A DNA stretch of 64,000 nt from Nocardia seriolae NBRC 15557 (GTDB taxonomy: Bacteria; Actinomycetota; Actinomycetes; Mycobacteriales; Mycobacteriaceae): NCBI RefSeq assembly GCF_007990715.1, contig NZ_BJWY01000021.1, forward strand, positions 1 through 64,000, in the 5' to 3' direction. Below the pieces are notes generated by a model. It was not told where the DNA came from. It saw nothing but the letters and a program-made list of their open reading frames with translations, and did not search any database. A program made the position numbers and the translations under genes. Positions 25,857 through 34,256 of this stretch are shown one piece after another (the first letter of the stretch is position 1; each line of letters starts with the position of its first letter).

Positions 25857-27038
25857 GTGGACTTCAAGATCGCGGTGCGGGCCGCTCTCGCGGCGGCGGT
25901 GCTGGTGGTGGTGGCGGGGTGCGGTGCGCACGATTCGCACGCCCGGCCCGGTGATCCGAACCTCGCCGCCGCGAAGGAGCTGCACCTGGATGCCAACGAG
26001 GCCCGGGACGCCATCGCGACCGGGGTGTTCACCTTGGCGAACGGTCGGATCGACGGCCTGGATGTGGCTTCCGGGCACAAGCTTTGGTCGATTCAGCCGT
26101 CGGGCGCACCGATCGACACGGAGAAGTTCCAGGTGCTGGATTCGGGCCGAGTGCTGCTGGTCGGCAACCGGAAGACTCCGGGCCGCACCGCATACGACAC
26201 CGCCACCGGCGCGCAGCTGTGGTCGACCCCGGCCGAGGAATGGCGCGAGAACGACCATTCCAGTGGGCAATTCGTCCACAGCGATCCACGCACCGGTGCG
26301 CAGCTATGGACCGTTGATCCGGCCACGCTGGGTTGTGCTACGCCGATCGCGAAGGATCTCGATTTTCTGAAAGATCCGAACGGTGTGGGTTTCACGGACG
26401 AATCGGGCGTGGAGATGTTCCGCTGCCAGGCGTCCGGCGGCCTCTTCGTCATCGGGGGGCTGGACGCGGCCACCGGGGCGACCATCTGGCGTCGGGATGT
26501 CCCCGACCGGCTCGGTTACCTGCACAGCGTTTCCGGCCCCGGCCATATCGCCATCATCGCGTCCGGGAACACCCTCGAGACCGTCGATACGGCGACCGGG
26601 CGCTCATTGGGCAGCCACGCGGGAGTCGTGCAAGACACTTTTCGCCTTCCCCTGTCCGATGGGTCGGCCATGTTGCTGAAGGGCGAAGAGCTCTCCGCCG
26701 TCAGGGAGATCCGACTCGAGGAGCCCGACGGTCGCGCTCGGTGGACGGTCCCGATCAAGGCCGACGGCGAGCAGGTGGACACGAACCCGGCCGGCATCGG
26801 CAATACGATCCTCACGACGATGTCTCAGCGCTCGGATTCCAAGACCTGGCTGGTCGCCTTCGACGCCAAGACGGGAAAGCGCACCGTGGTGATCGCGGAG
26901 GGACCGACCGCCGCCGGCGAGAAACCAATCCTCACCATGCCTTTGGACACATCCCTGCTGAATGTCTACCCGGCTTCGTGGGGTGTCATGGTGGCCGACC
27001 GCAAAGGCGCCTACGCGGTCATTCCGGCCGTACGCTGA
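25857..27038 (+). CDS. PQQ-like beta-propeller lipoprotein, copy 2
   Basis: 393-residue paralogue of the preceding gene. The GTG at 25857 opens VDFKIAVRAALAAAVL with a good lipobox VAGC, so this copy should be anchored at the outer face of the membrane. Blade motifs run in the same order as in copy 1: GHKLWSIQPSG, TGAQLWSTPAEE, TGAQLWTVDPA and ATIWRRDVP. Sequence similarity covers the full length, so this is a tandem duplication that has since diverged. It converges on a DUF732 gene 6 bp away. Role unknown; scaffolds with such propellers often assist envelope assembly or sense ligands. Confidence 0.82.
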   Translation: MDFKIAVRAALAAAVLVVVAGCGAHDSHARPGDPNLAAAKELHLDANEARDAIATGVFTLANGRIDGLDVASGHKLWSIQPSGAPIDTEKFQVLDSGRVLLVGNRKTPGRTAYDTATGAQLWSTPAEEWRENDHSSGQFVHSDPRTGAQLWTVDPATLGCATPIAKDLDFLKDPNGVGFTDESGVEMFRCQASGGLFVIGGLDAATGATIWRRDVPDRLGYLHSVSGPGHIAIIASGNTLETVDTATGRSLGSHAGVVQDTFRLPLSDGSAMLLKGEELSAVREIRLEEPDGRARWTVPIKADGEQVDTNPAGIGNTILTTMSQRSDSKTWLVAFDAKTGKRTVVIAEGPTAAGEKPILTMPLDTSLLNVYPASWGVMVADRKGAYAVIPAVR

Positions 27039-27044
27039 TCGCGC

Positions 27045-27371
27045 TCAGCCGAAATCCCTTTGGGAAGCCTTGAATTCGGGGCAGTAGGTTTCGACGGCGG
27101 CGGAGATCAGGCGCTGCTGGTAGCCCCACTGGTCGGTGGCGACGACCGGGGTGCCCGCGCGCAGGCGATCGCACACGTCCTTGCCCTCGGCGATCAAATG
27201 CTGTCCGTCGGAGGTGTTCTCGTAGCCCGGCATGCTGACGGTCTTGTCGCCCAACCGGCTCAGGAACAGCGAGTCGAGATTGTCCGCGATCGCCTTGCCG
27301 CCGCCGAACACCGCGGTGAACAGGGCCAGCGCGATCAGGGTCGCACCGAGAAAACCTCTGGGGTTCAACAT
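27045..27371 (-). CDS. small secreted DUF732-like protein
   Basis: 108-residue secreted protein. A hydrophobic segment near residues 8-24 is a signal peptide or anchor. The mature part carries the mycobacterial DUF732 pattern: FLSRLGDK, then HLIAEGKDVCDRLRAG and a second Cys in AVETYCPEF, suggesting one disulfide. The ATG at 27371 is two bases past the trmD stop, so it is the last gene of the rpsP-khpA-rimM-trmD operon, an unexpected partner for translation genes. Function of DUF732 proteins is unknown. Confidence 0.8.
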   Translation of the reverse strand: MLNPRGFLGATLIALALFTAVFGGGKAIADNLDSLFLSRLGDKTVSMPGYENTSDGQHLIAEGKDVCDRLRAGTPVVATDQWGYQQRLISAAVETYCPEFKASQRDFG

Positions 27372-27373
27372 GA

Positions 27374-28090
27374 TTACTCCTTCGCCCGCAGGTCCCCCGG
27401 CAGATCGGGGCTACCGGGGAGAAGATCGGGCCTGCGTTCGGCGGTGCGGTGCAGTGACTGTTCGTGACGCCACTGCGCGATCTTGGCGTGATTGCCGGAC
27501 AACAGGATTTCCGGGACGTCGAGGCCACGCCAGCTCACCGGTCGGGTATAGGAGGGGCCTTCGAGGAGTCCGCCGGAGAACGAATCCTGTTCGTGGGATT
27601 GCTGATTGCCGAGGACGCCGGGGATCAGCCGGACGAACGCCTCGGTCATGACGAGGACGGCGGCCTCGCCGCCGATGAGCACGTAGTCGCCGATGCTGAC
27701 CTCTTCGACGCGCACCCGACGGGACGCGTCGTCGAAGACGCGCTGGTCGATGCCCTCGTAGCGGCCGCAGGCGAAGACGATGTGCTGCTCGGCGGACCAC
27801 CGGTGCGCGGTCGCCTGCGTGAACGGCACGCCCGCCGGGGTGGGCACCACCAGCAGCGCGTCGTCCGGGCACACCTCGTCCAGGGCGTCGCCCCAGACGG
27901 TCGGTTTCATGACCATGCCGGGACCCCCGCCGTAGGGCGTGTCGTCCACGGCCTTGTGCACGTCGTGGGTCCAGCGGCGCAGGTCGTGCACCTCCACCTC
28001 GAGCAGACCCTTGTCGATCGCCTTGCCCAGCAAGGCGGCTCGCATCGGCTCGAGGTATTCGGGGAAGATCGTGACTACGTCGATTCGCAC
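27374..28090 (-). CDS. trmD: tRNA (guanine37-N1)-methyltransferase
   Basis: 238-residue SPOUT-class methyltransferase that makes m1G37 and prevents frameshifting. The knotted AdoMet site is visible in [14 protein letters not shown] and [17 protein letters not shown], and the substrate loop [20 protein letters not shown] is intact. The C-terminal domain carries the conserved [18 protein letters not shown]. It starts four bases after the rimM stop and is in the standard rpsP-khpA-rimM-trmD order. Confidence 0.97.
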   Translation of the reverse strand: MRIDVVTIFPEYLEPMRAALLGKAIDKGLLEVEVHDLRRWTHDVHKAVDDTPYGGGPGMVMKPTVWGDALDEVCPDDALLVVPTPAGVPFTQATAHRWSAEQHIVFACGRYEGIDQRVFDDASRRVRVEEVSIGDYVLIGGEAAVLVMTEAFVRLIPGVLGNQQSHEQDSFSGGLLEGPSYTRPVSWRGLDVPEILLSGNHAKIAQWRHEQSLHRTAERRPDLLPGSPDLPGDLRAKE

Positions 28091-28094
28091 GCCG

Positions 28095-28631
28095 TTACTC
28101 CGCGTCCAGCAGGCCTTCGGGCGGATCGATGACGATCAGGCCGTCGGCGATCGACACGGTCGGCACCATGGCCAGCACGAACGGCACCAGGATCTCGCGG
28201 CCAGCGGGCGGGAACCCGTCCCCGGCCTTGATCGAGAGCAGTTCTCCCGCAGCCGAATGCAGCACCTCGTTGACGGTGCCCACCAGGGTGCCGTCGGTGA
28301 GTTCGACGCGCAGTCCCTCGAGTTCGTGATCGTAGTATTCGTCCGGATCTTCGGACGGGGGCAGATCCGCCGTATCGACGACGAACAGCAAGCCCCGCAA
28401 CGCATCCGCGGCCGTGCGGTCGGCAATGCCATCCAGACGCAAGAGAAGCAGGCCCGAGTGCTCCCGGGCCGACTCCACTTCGAATTCCTGCGTCCGGTTG
28501 GCGCGCGGCAGCTTCCCCTTGAGGACGCTGCCGGGCGCGAACCGCAGTTCCGGCTCGTCGGTGCGGACTTCTACGACGAGTTCGCCGCGCACACCGTGCG
28601 ACTTGGCGACCCGCCCGACGACCAGTTCCAT
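28095..28631 (-). CDS. rimM: 16S rRNA processing protein RimM
   Basis: 178-residue 30S maturation factor that binds S19. The N-terminal barrel begins [21 protein letters not shown] and the C-terminal PRC barrel includes [21 protein letters not shown] and [14 protein letters not shown]. The ATG at 28631 directly abuts the khpA stop. Length and motifs are normal for actinobacteria. Confidence 0.96.
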   Translation of the reverse strand: MELVVGRVAKSHGVRGELVVEVRTDEPELRFAPGSVLKGKLPRANRTQEFEVESAREHSGLLLLRLDGIADRTAADALRGLLFVVDTADLPPSEDPDEYYDHELEGLRVELTDGTLVGTVNEVLHSAAGELLSIKAGDGFPPAGREILVPFVLAMVPTVSIADGLIVIDPPEGLLDAE

Positions 28632-28874
28632 CTACTGATCCGTGTCGACCACGTCGACGCGAATGCCCTTACCGCCGATCCCGGCGACCAGGGTGCGCAG
28701 GGCTGTCGCGGTACGACCGCCGCGACCGATCACCTTGCCCAGATCATCCGGGTGCACGTGCACCTCGACGGTCCGGCCACGACGGCTGGTGATCAGCTCG
28801 ACGTGGACGTCGTCGGGATTGGCGACGATACCGCGCACCAGGTGCTCGACGGCATCGGCGACAACGGCGCTCAT
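28632..28874 (-). CDS. khpA: KH-domain RNA-binding protein KhpA
   Basis: 80-residue single KH domain: VEVHVHPDDLGKVIGRGGRT includes the GxxG loop (IGRGGR). KhpA works with KhpB/Jag in RNA binding and cell-wall or sRNA control. Its ATG overlaps the last base of the rpsP stop (TAATG), so translation is coupled. Corresponds to Rv2908c. Confidence 0.95.
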   Translation of the reverse strand: MSAVVADAVEHLVRGIVANPDDVHVELITSRRGRTVEVHVHPDDLGKVIGRGGRTATALRTLVAGIGGKGIRVDVVDTDQ

Positions 28875-29320
28875 TACTCGGCGGCTTCGGTGGTGGCCTC
28901 AGCGGTCTCGGCCTCGGCGGCCTCGTCCTTCTTGGCGGCCTTCTTCTTCGGGGTGACGGCCTCGGCGACCGGCTCGTTGTCGGCGGCGGCCAGGGCCGCG
29001 TTGAACAGGTCGAGCTTGGACGGCTTCGGGGCCTTGACCTTCAGGGTGCCCTCTGCGCCCGGCAGGCCCTTGAACTTCTGCCAGTCGCCGGTGATCTCCA
29101 GCAGGCGCTTCACCGGCTCGGTCGGCTGGGCGCCGACGGACAGCCAGTGCTGGGCGCGCTCGGAATCGATCTCGATGAGCGAGGGCTCTTCCTTCGGCTG
29201 GTAGACGCCGATGGACTCGATGGCGCGGCCGTCACGACGAGTACGGGCGTCGGCGATGACGACGCGGTACTGGGGGTTGCGGATCTTGCCCATACGGGTC
29301 AGCTTGATACGAACAGCCAT
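28874..29320 (-). CDS. rpsP: 30S ribosomal protein S16
   Basis: 148-residue S16: [20 protein letters not shown] and [20 protein letters not shown] are the conserved core. Actinobacterial S16 has a C-terminal extension, here about 60 residues of Ala/Glu/Lys-rich sequence ([20 protein letters not shown]). Start ATG 29320. First gene of the operon; its promoter should lie in the 200 bp to the right, before the hairpin at 29524. Confidence 0.97.
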   Translation of the reverse strand: MAVRIKLTRMGKIRNPQYRVVIADARTRRDGRAIESIGVYQPKEEPSLIEIDSERAQHWLSVGAQPTEPVKRLLEITGDWQKFKGLPGAEGTLKVKAPKPSKLDLFNAALAAADNEPVAEAVTPKKKAAKKDEAAEAETAEATTEAAE

Positions 29321-29523
29321 GAGCTGATGCCTTTCAAATGGTTGGTCACGTCGCAATTCAGCAGCCCACACGAGGTGGACCCGGTTTTGCGTCAAGTGCG
29401 GTGACCGCCGCGCGGTACGGAACCGGAGACGGGCTGACACTGTCCTCGATGAGGACGGTCGTCCATTCTGCCAGAGCCCCCACTCCCCGAAGAAATCGCC
29501 CCGATCCACCCCTGAAAACACCA

Positions 29524-29552
29524 CAGCCCACCGGTAACAACCCGGTGGGCTG
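29524..29552 (-). terminator. perfect hairpin after the 32-residue peptide gene
   Basis: cagcccaccgg (29524-29534) and ccggtgggctg (29542-29552) form an 11-bp perfect stem with loop taacaac. It begins 15 bases past the stop codon of the small minus-strand gene at 29568-29666 and isolates it from rpsP. Confidence 0.75.
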
Positions 29553-29567
29553 AGTCACGTGAAGACC

Positions 29568-29666
29568 TTACTGCTGCACAGGCCCGGGCCCGCCACTCCC
29601 CGACGTCAGCCCCTTCACGATCAATCCGGCCAGCACCGCAATAGCCAGGGTTTCGATAGACCCCAC
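29568..29666 (-). CDS. 32-residue probable membrane peptide
   Basis: A very small gene with complete expression signals: GAGGAG seven bases before a GTG at 29666, an open frame of 32 codons, a TAA, and a perfect hairpin terminator 15 bases later. The peptide begins VGSIETLAIAVLAGLIVKGL, one hydrophobic helix of about 15 residues, and ends in a Gly/Pro-rich tail. It might be a membrane-bound regulatory peptide or a type I toxin-like peptide; neither is shown. It lies between the rpsP operon and the Uma2 gene. Confidence 0.65.
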   Translation of the reverse strand: MGSIETLAIAVLAGLIVKGLTSGSGGPGPVQQ

Positions 29667-29762
29667 GGTCAACTCCTCATCAGTTGAACAACAAACATCT
29701 GAAGCATGACCGATTCACTTGCGCCCCGCAGCCGAATCGCTCTCCCTGACCGAAGGCGAGCT

Positions 29763-30350
29763 TCAGCGCAGTGCTGCGGTCACCACCTCGACCGGAACGG
29801 GTGCCGGAGGCGAAACCGTCTCTCCCGCGATCACGCGTACTTCCTGCCGGTAGACGGACTCAACCAGCCGATAACCGGTGAACTTGACCGGTTTGCCCTT
29901 CGGGAGCTCGACAATCCACAGATACGGGACACCGGCTGCCGCGTAGCCCGCCATCTTCGTCTCACGTTCCGCGCGCTTGTTCCCGGGTGACCACACCTCG
30001 ACAGCCAGCAGCAACTCGGCGGGTTCAATGCTCGCCCGGCCCTCGATAGGAGCGGCCACCACCGCCACATCGGGGATTACCCCCGTCCGGAAAGCCGTGC
30101 TGAGCTTTACCGCGATGGCCGGAAGGACATGAAGGTCCGAACGCCCGGCTGCCGTGATCGCCTGATCCAACACGATCGCGAGGCGAAAAGCGGCATGTTG
30201 ATGTGGCAGTGTCGGTGCGGGCGACATGCAGAGGTACCCCAGAATCAGCTCGAGACGAGATCCATCAGAAGGCGGCTCTTCGGCCAGCCAGCCTTCCATG
30301 GTCGTCGGACCCAGGGTGTGATTTATCGAAACCTCCACGGCCATAGCCAT
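29763..30350 (-). CDS. Uma2 family putative endonuclease
   Basis: 195-residue protein of the Uma2 (DUF820) family, a restriction-endonuclease-like PD-(D/E)xK fold often amplified in cyanobacteria and actinobacteria. It shows MEGWLAEEPPSDGSRLELIL with the first acidic residue, VIPDVAVVA with the Asp, and LLLAVEVWSPGNKRAERETK giving ExW..K, then YAAAGVPYLWIVE. The site appears intact. Start at ATG 30350; ATG 30344 is possible. Cellular role is not known; these proteins may be linked to mobile elements. Confidence 0.85.
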   Translation of the reverse strand: MAMAVEVSINHTLGPTTMEGWLAEEPPSDGSRLELILGYLCMSPAPTLPHQHAAFRLAIVLDQAITAAGRSDLHVLPAIAVKLSTAFRTGVIPDVAVVAAPIEGRASIEPAELLLAVEVWSPGNKRAERETKMAGYAAAGVPYLWIVELPKGKPVKFTGYRLVESVYRQEVRVIAGETVSPPAPVPVEVVTAALR

Positions 30351-30511
30351 TTTCCGTCCGATCCGCCTGCTTCGCGCCTGTCGGGCACCGCTCCGGAGTC
30401 GATCCGATTGCCAAACTCGTCGTAAGTCAACATTCTTCCACGTGCGGCACCGCCCGCGTGAGTAACGCGATCGATAGGCCGGTGGCATCCGGCGTCTCCC
30501 CCGCAGCCGAA

Positions 30512-30816
30512 TCACGCAGAACGGACCGCGCTGACGATCCGGGTCGCGACCCAGGGTCCGCCCCACCACATCCGCCAGCCGGCCCCGCGATCGGCGACCT
30601 CCAGCGCGCCGGATTCGGCCAGCGCCCGGCGGTACTCGGAGGTCTTGAAGATGTCCACGATGACCAGGCGGCCCCCGGCCGCACCACGCGTAGCGCCTCG
30701 AGCACCGGATAGACGACCACGACCACCGCGACCACGACCAGCCCGCCCATCAAGGCCGCCTGGGCCGGGGTATCGACCCCGTAGGCACCGCGACGCGGCG
30801 TGGACACCGTACTCAT
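30512..30816 (-). pseudogene. internally deleted and frameshifted SAM methyltransferase
   Basis: The ATG at 30816 has AGGAGG seven bases before it and begins MSTVSTPRRGAYGVDTPAQA followed by a hydrophobic stretch, typical of the N-terminus of an actinobacterial class I methyltransferase. It then jumps directly to EALRVVRPG, the motif that normally lies about 100 residues later, so the SAM-binding core is missing. A run of five C (30672-30676) where six are needed breaks the frame; after correction the protein continues RLVIVDIFKTSEYRRAL and ends GWRMWWGGPWVATRIVSA. Two lesions make function impossible. Confidence 0.75.
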
Positions 30817-30908
30817 GAACGTCCTCCTCGGTGGTACCGAGCCGTGGATCGTCAACCCCCTACGGTCCCGACCCTAACTCGTTGGCGCACAACGCAGCAC
30901 GCGAACCT

Positions 30909-32009
30909 TCAACGGTAACCGGTGACCGGCGAGCGGCGGTCGTAGACGCGGCCACGGAGAACCACGTAGGCGGGAGTGGCCACGGCGGCGAGGTTCGAGC
31001 GGGGGTCTTGTTGGTAGACAACGAAATCGGCCGGGGAGCCGGGTTCGATGCCGGGGTGGCCGAGCCAGGTGCGGGCGTGCCAGGAGGAGGCGGCCAGCGC
31101 GTCGTGCGGGGTGAAGCCCGCTTCGGCGAGGGCGGTGATTTCGTCGGCTATGCGGCCGTGGGGGATGGAGCCGCCGGCGTCGGTGCCGGTGTAGATGGGG
31201 ACGCCCGCCTCGTGGGCCTTGGCCACGGTGGTGCGGGAGCGGCGGTGGAGGTCGCGCATGTGCGCGGCGTAGGCGGGGAATTTGGTTGCGCCGTCGGCTA
31301 TTCCGGGGAAGGTGTCGATGTTGATGAGGGTGGGGACGAGGGCGGTGCGGTGGGCGGCCATTAGGGCGATGGTGTCGTCGGTGAGGCCGGTGCCGTGTTC
31401 GATGCAGTCGATGCCCGCGGCGAGGAGGCCGGGGAGGGCGTCTTCGCCGAAGACGTGGGCGGTGACGCGGGCGCCTTCGCGGTGGGCGGCGTCGATGGCG
31501 GATTTGAGGACCGGGTCGGACCACAGGGGGGCGAGGTCGCCGAGGGAGCGGTCGATCCAGTCGCCGACGATCTTGACCCAGCCGTCGCCGCGGCGGGCCT
31601 GGTCGGCGACGATGTCGGGGAGGTCGCGTTCGTCGTCGACCTCGATGCCGAGTTCGCGGATGTAGCGGCGGGGGCGGGCGATGTGGCGGCCCGCGCGGAT
31701 GATGCGGGGCAGGTCGTCGCGGTCGTCGATGAAGCGGGCGTCGATGGGTGAGCCCGCGTCGCGCAGCAGCAGCGCGCCCGCGTCGCGTTCGGCTTCGGCC
31801 TGGGCGACCGCACCGGCCGTATCCTCGTGTCCGCCACCGTGTTTGATGCCGACGTGGCAGTGCGCGTCGACCAGGCCGGGCAGGATCCAGCCGCCGTCGT
31901 GCACGGTGTCGGCGTCGCGGATCGGCTCGTCGGAGATGACGCCGTCGCGCACCCAGAGGTCGCGGACCTCACCGTCGGGTAGCACCGTGCCACGGAAATG
32001 CAGTCGCAT
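30909..32009 (-). CDS. amidohydrolase family protein
   Basis: 366-residue metal-dependent hydrolase with a TIM-barrel amidohydrolase fold, in the imidazolonepropionase/prolidase-like branch. Metal ligands appear as GLVDAHCHVG (HxH), the Lys in WVKIVGD, RVTAHVFGE, CIEHGTGL and YTGTDAGGSIPHG. The small composite domain at both ends is complete. The ATG at 32009 follows GAGGAGGG. Rv2915c occupies the matching place before ffh; here 5.7 kb of extra genes intervene. Substrate unknown. Confidence 0.9.
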   Translation of the reverse strand: MRLHFRGTVLPDGEVRDLWVRDGVISDEPIRDADTVHDGGWILPGLVDAHCHVGIKHGGGHEDTAGAVAQAEAERDAGALLLRDAGSPIDARFIDDRDDLPRIIRAGRHIARPRRYIRELGIEVDDERDLPDIVADQARRGDGWVKIVGDWIDRSLGDLAPLWSDPVLKSAIDAAHREGARVTAHVFGEDALPGLLAAGIDCIEHGTGLTDDTIALMAAHRTALVPTLINIDTFPGIADGATKFPAYAAHMRDLHRRSRTTVAKAHEAGVPIYTGTDAGGSIPHGRIADEITALAEAGFTPHDALAASSWHARTWLGHPGIEPGSPADFVVYQQDPRSNLAAVATPAYVVLRGRVYDRRSPVTGYR

Positions 32010-32058
32010 TCGCCCTCCTCGCCCGGATGATCACGAACCTGGCCGGTCAACTATCGCA

Positions 32059-32985
32059 TCAGGCGTCGAGCACGGTGATGTCGGTCCGTTCGCGGCAGAT
32101 CTCGCGAATCGCCTGCAGCCCGGCCGCGATCACCGGATGCTCGGTACAACCGCGCCGCACCGCGGTCAGATGCCGGCGGATCGGGATCGGGTCGCCGTGC
32201 AGCGGAACGCGCACCACCGGCAGGTCGGGCGGCAGGAACGCGAGGCGGGCCACCAGGCTGACGCCGAAACCGTGCGCCACCATCGCCGCGACACCGGGGA
32301 AATGGATTGCCTCCCCGGCGATTCGGGGCGTGAATCCGGCGGCGGCGCAGGCGGCCGCCACCACCAGCCGATGGGTGATGCGTTCGCGCCCGGTGATCCA
32401 GGGCTCGGCCGCCGCCTCGCTCAGGGCGACACTCTCCCGTCCGGCGAGCGGATGTCCCACGGGCACCAGCAGATCCACCGGCTCCGCCAGCAGCGGATGC
32501 TGTTCGAAGCGCAGATCATCGGGCGCGGGGCAGCCGGGCGCGGGCAGCACGATCCCGATATCGCAGTCGCCGACCAGCAGGGCTTCGAAGCACTGGAAGC
32601 TCTCGTCTTCGATCAGCTCGACGGTCAGCCCCGGATTCGCGTTCCGCAGCCGCGCGGCGGCCGCCGCCACGAACGCCGTGAGCGCGGTCGACATCGCACC
32701 GATCCGCACCACTCCGGCGATGCCCGCCCGGTGCGCGGCCAGCTCCGCCCGCGCGCTATCCGCCTGCGCCGCACGCAGATCCGCGTGCCGTAGCAGCGCG
32801 TGCCCGGCGGCAGTCAACTGCACCCTGCGGCCCACCTGCTCAAGCAGCTCGACATCGAGTTCCCGGGCCAGCCCGCGCAACTGCTGCGACACCGTGGACG
32901 GCGTCAGATGCAGGGCCGCGGCGGCCGCGGTCACCGTGCCGCGCTCGTGCAGCACCCGCAGGGCCTGGAGCCGAGGATCGATCAT
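32059..32985 (-). CDS. LysR-family transcriptional regulator
   Basis: 308-residue LysR regulator. The N-terminal winged helix has VLHERGTVTAAAAALHLTPS and TVSQQLRGLARELDVELLEQ; the C-terminal effector domain has GVVRIGAMSTALTAF and the two-lobed periplasmic-binding-like fold (DIGIVLPAPG, LLVPVGHPLAGRE). It sits divergent from a 54-residue zinc-ribbon gene only 73 bp away, and behind the amidohydrolase in the same orientation. A LysR gene usually regulates its divergent neighbour, but the neighbour here gives no clue to the effector. Confidence 0.9.
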   Translation of the reverse strand: MIDPRLQALRVLHERGTVTAAAAALHLTPSTVSQQLRGLARELDVELLEQVGRRVQLTAAGHALLRHADLRAAQADSARAELAAHRAGIAGVVRIGAMSTALTAFVAAAAARLRNANPGLTVELIEDESFQCFEALLVGDCDIGIVLPAPGCPAPDDLRFEQHPLLAEPVDLLVPVGHPLAGRESVALSEAAAEPWITGRERITHRLVVAAACAAAGFTPRIAGEAIHFPGVAAMVAHGFGVSLVARLAFLPPDLPVVRVPLHGDPIPIRRHLTAVRRGCTEHPVIAAGLQAIREICRERTDITVLDA

Positions 32986-33058
32986 GTGGATATTCCGAAC
33001 GATTGGCTACGGAAACTTTCGATGGACCGAGCCTACCGCCCCGGCGAAGACTGGGTCC

Positions 33059-33223
33059 ATGACCGGATCGACTCGACACTGCGGGCGCTGCGGCTGGCCC
33101 ATCGACCAACCCTTCCAAGTCCTTTCACGCCACCGCACCTCGGAAGGGATCGTCAGCTACACCCGCTGCGCCTGCGGCGCCCTGCGCATGCAGCTGTCCC
33201 CCGCCGCCTTCCTGCCGAGCTGA
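33059..33223 (+). CDS. 54-residue zinc-ribbon-like protein
   Basis: A short gene starting at ATG 33059: MTGSTRHCGRCGWPIDQPFQ, then SYTRCACGALRMQL. The CxxC (C8, C11) and CxC pairs are spaced like a small zinc ribbon. It starts 73 bp from the divergent LysR gene. A longer frame from 32984 exists but overlaps the LysR start and its leader has no protein-like pattern. I recognise the type (small actinobacterial CxxC proteins) but no function. Confidence 0.6.
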   Translation: MTGSTRHCGRCGWPIDQPFQVLSRHRTSEGIVSYTRCACGALRMQLSPAAFLPS

Positions 33224-33249
33224 CCGCGCGACCGGGCCGACCGCCGCGA

Positions 33250-33987
33250 TCAGGCCAGGTCGAACTCGCGCAGCAGGCTGGTCACGTCCCGGCGGACCGG
33301 CAGCCCATGTCCGGGAACCAGAACCTCGGCCTCCAGTTTCGCGAGCACGTGGGCGCTGGCGAGGGTGCCCGCCTCGTCATGGTTGAACACGCTCGGCAGC
33401 AGTTGCAGACCGGTCCCCGGCAAGAGCGGATGGCCGGTGACCAAGGTGTCGCCCGAGAACAGCACACCCTCCGAGGGCATGAAATACGCGGTATGACCAT
33501 CGGTGTGCCCCGGAGTCGGAATCGCGACCAGCCCGCCCGGCAACGCGGCCAACGTGTCCGCGTCCAGCGGCTCGGCAGTCGGCACACTCATCTTGATGTG
33601 CCCGATCACCGCCCGCACGGTCTGACTCACCCACACGATCCCGCGCCGGGTCCCCAACTGCTGCACCATCTCCACCGGCGTGATCTGCTCCAGATACTCG
33701 CGTTTGGCGTGCCGCACCTCCTCCGCGCCGGTGTATACCGGCACCCCGAGCTTGTCGACCAGGGTGGGAATCGCCCCGATGTGATCGAGATGCGCATGCG
33801 TCACCACCACGGCGGCGATATCGGCGAGCGCGCGCCCGATCTCCCGCACCGACTTCAGCACCGACTCGGTATCGCTCGGATACCCCGCATCCACGAGCGT
33901 CACCCCGCGCTCGTCACTGATCAACGCCCAGTTGACGTTCGTCCCCGCCACCACATGAACCGAATCCGAAACCTGATCGATCTTCAC
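33250..33987 (-). CDS. MBL-fold metallo-hydrolase
   Basis: 245-residue metallo-beta-lactamase-fold hydrolase. Metal motif THAHLDHIG (HxHxDH) is near residue 70, followed by GHTDGHTAYF, FSGDTLVTGHPL and VLVPGHGLP as the remaining ligands. Binuclear zinc hydrolases of this group include lactonases and glyoxalase-II-like enzymes; the substrate cannot be read from sequence. Start GTG 33987 (VKIDQVSDSVHVVAG) is where homology begins; no SD is evident. Confidence 0.87.
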   Translation of the reverse strand: MKIDQVSDSVHVVAGTNVNWALISDERGVTLVDAGYPSDTESVLKSVREIGRALADIAAVVVTHAHLDHIGAIPTLVDKLGVPVYTGAEEVRHAKREYLEQITPVEMVQQLGTRRGIVWVSQTVRAVIGHIKMSVPTAEPLDADTLAALPGGLVAIPTPGHTDGHTAYFMPSEGVLFSGDTLVTGHPLLPGTGLQLLPSVFNHDEAGTLASAHVLAKLEAEVLVPGHGLPVRRDVTSLLREFDLA

Positions 33988-34103
33988 AAAGAAACCATAC
34001 CGGCCATCGGGCCGTACGCGCCTCCTCTGACGGCGCAGAGGCCGCGGAGACTCATATGACGGGCCCCATCGCAGGCATGGTTTCTGCCCGCTAGGAGGAC
34101 ACG

Positions 34104-34191
34104 ATGTCCGTCGACTTCGCCCCGGACCAGCGGGATCCAGGAACACGCCCCCGGCGAAATCTGCGAAGCCACAACCAAACGCTTCGGCTAG
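34104..34191 (+). pseudogene. gene remnant with an intact ribosome binding site
   Basis: AGGAGG stands five bases before ATG 34104, followed by MSVDFAPDQRD. At about 34130 a different frame becomes protein-like (GIQEHAPGEICEATTKRFG, stop 34189-34191). It looks like a gene reduced to both ends by deletion, but I cannot name the family. The ATG frame itself continues to a TGA at 34272-34274, overlapping the next gene antisense, with composition unlike a protein. Confidence 0.3.
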
Positions 34192-34256
34192 CAAGGGGCT
34201 GCGTTCCCGCACCGCGGGGTGATCCCCACCGAACCTCCTCCGACCCACGGAGTGGC

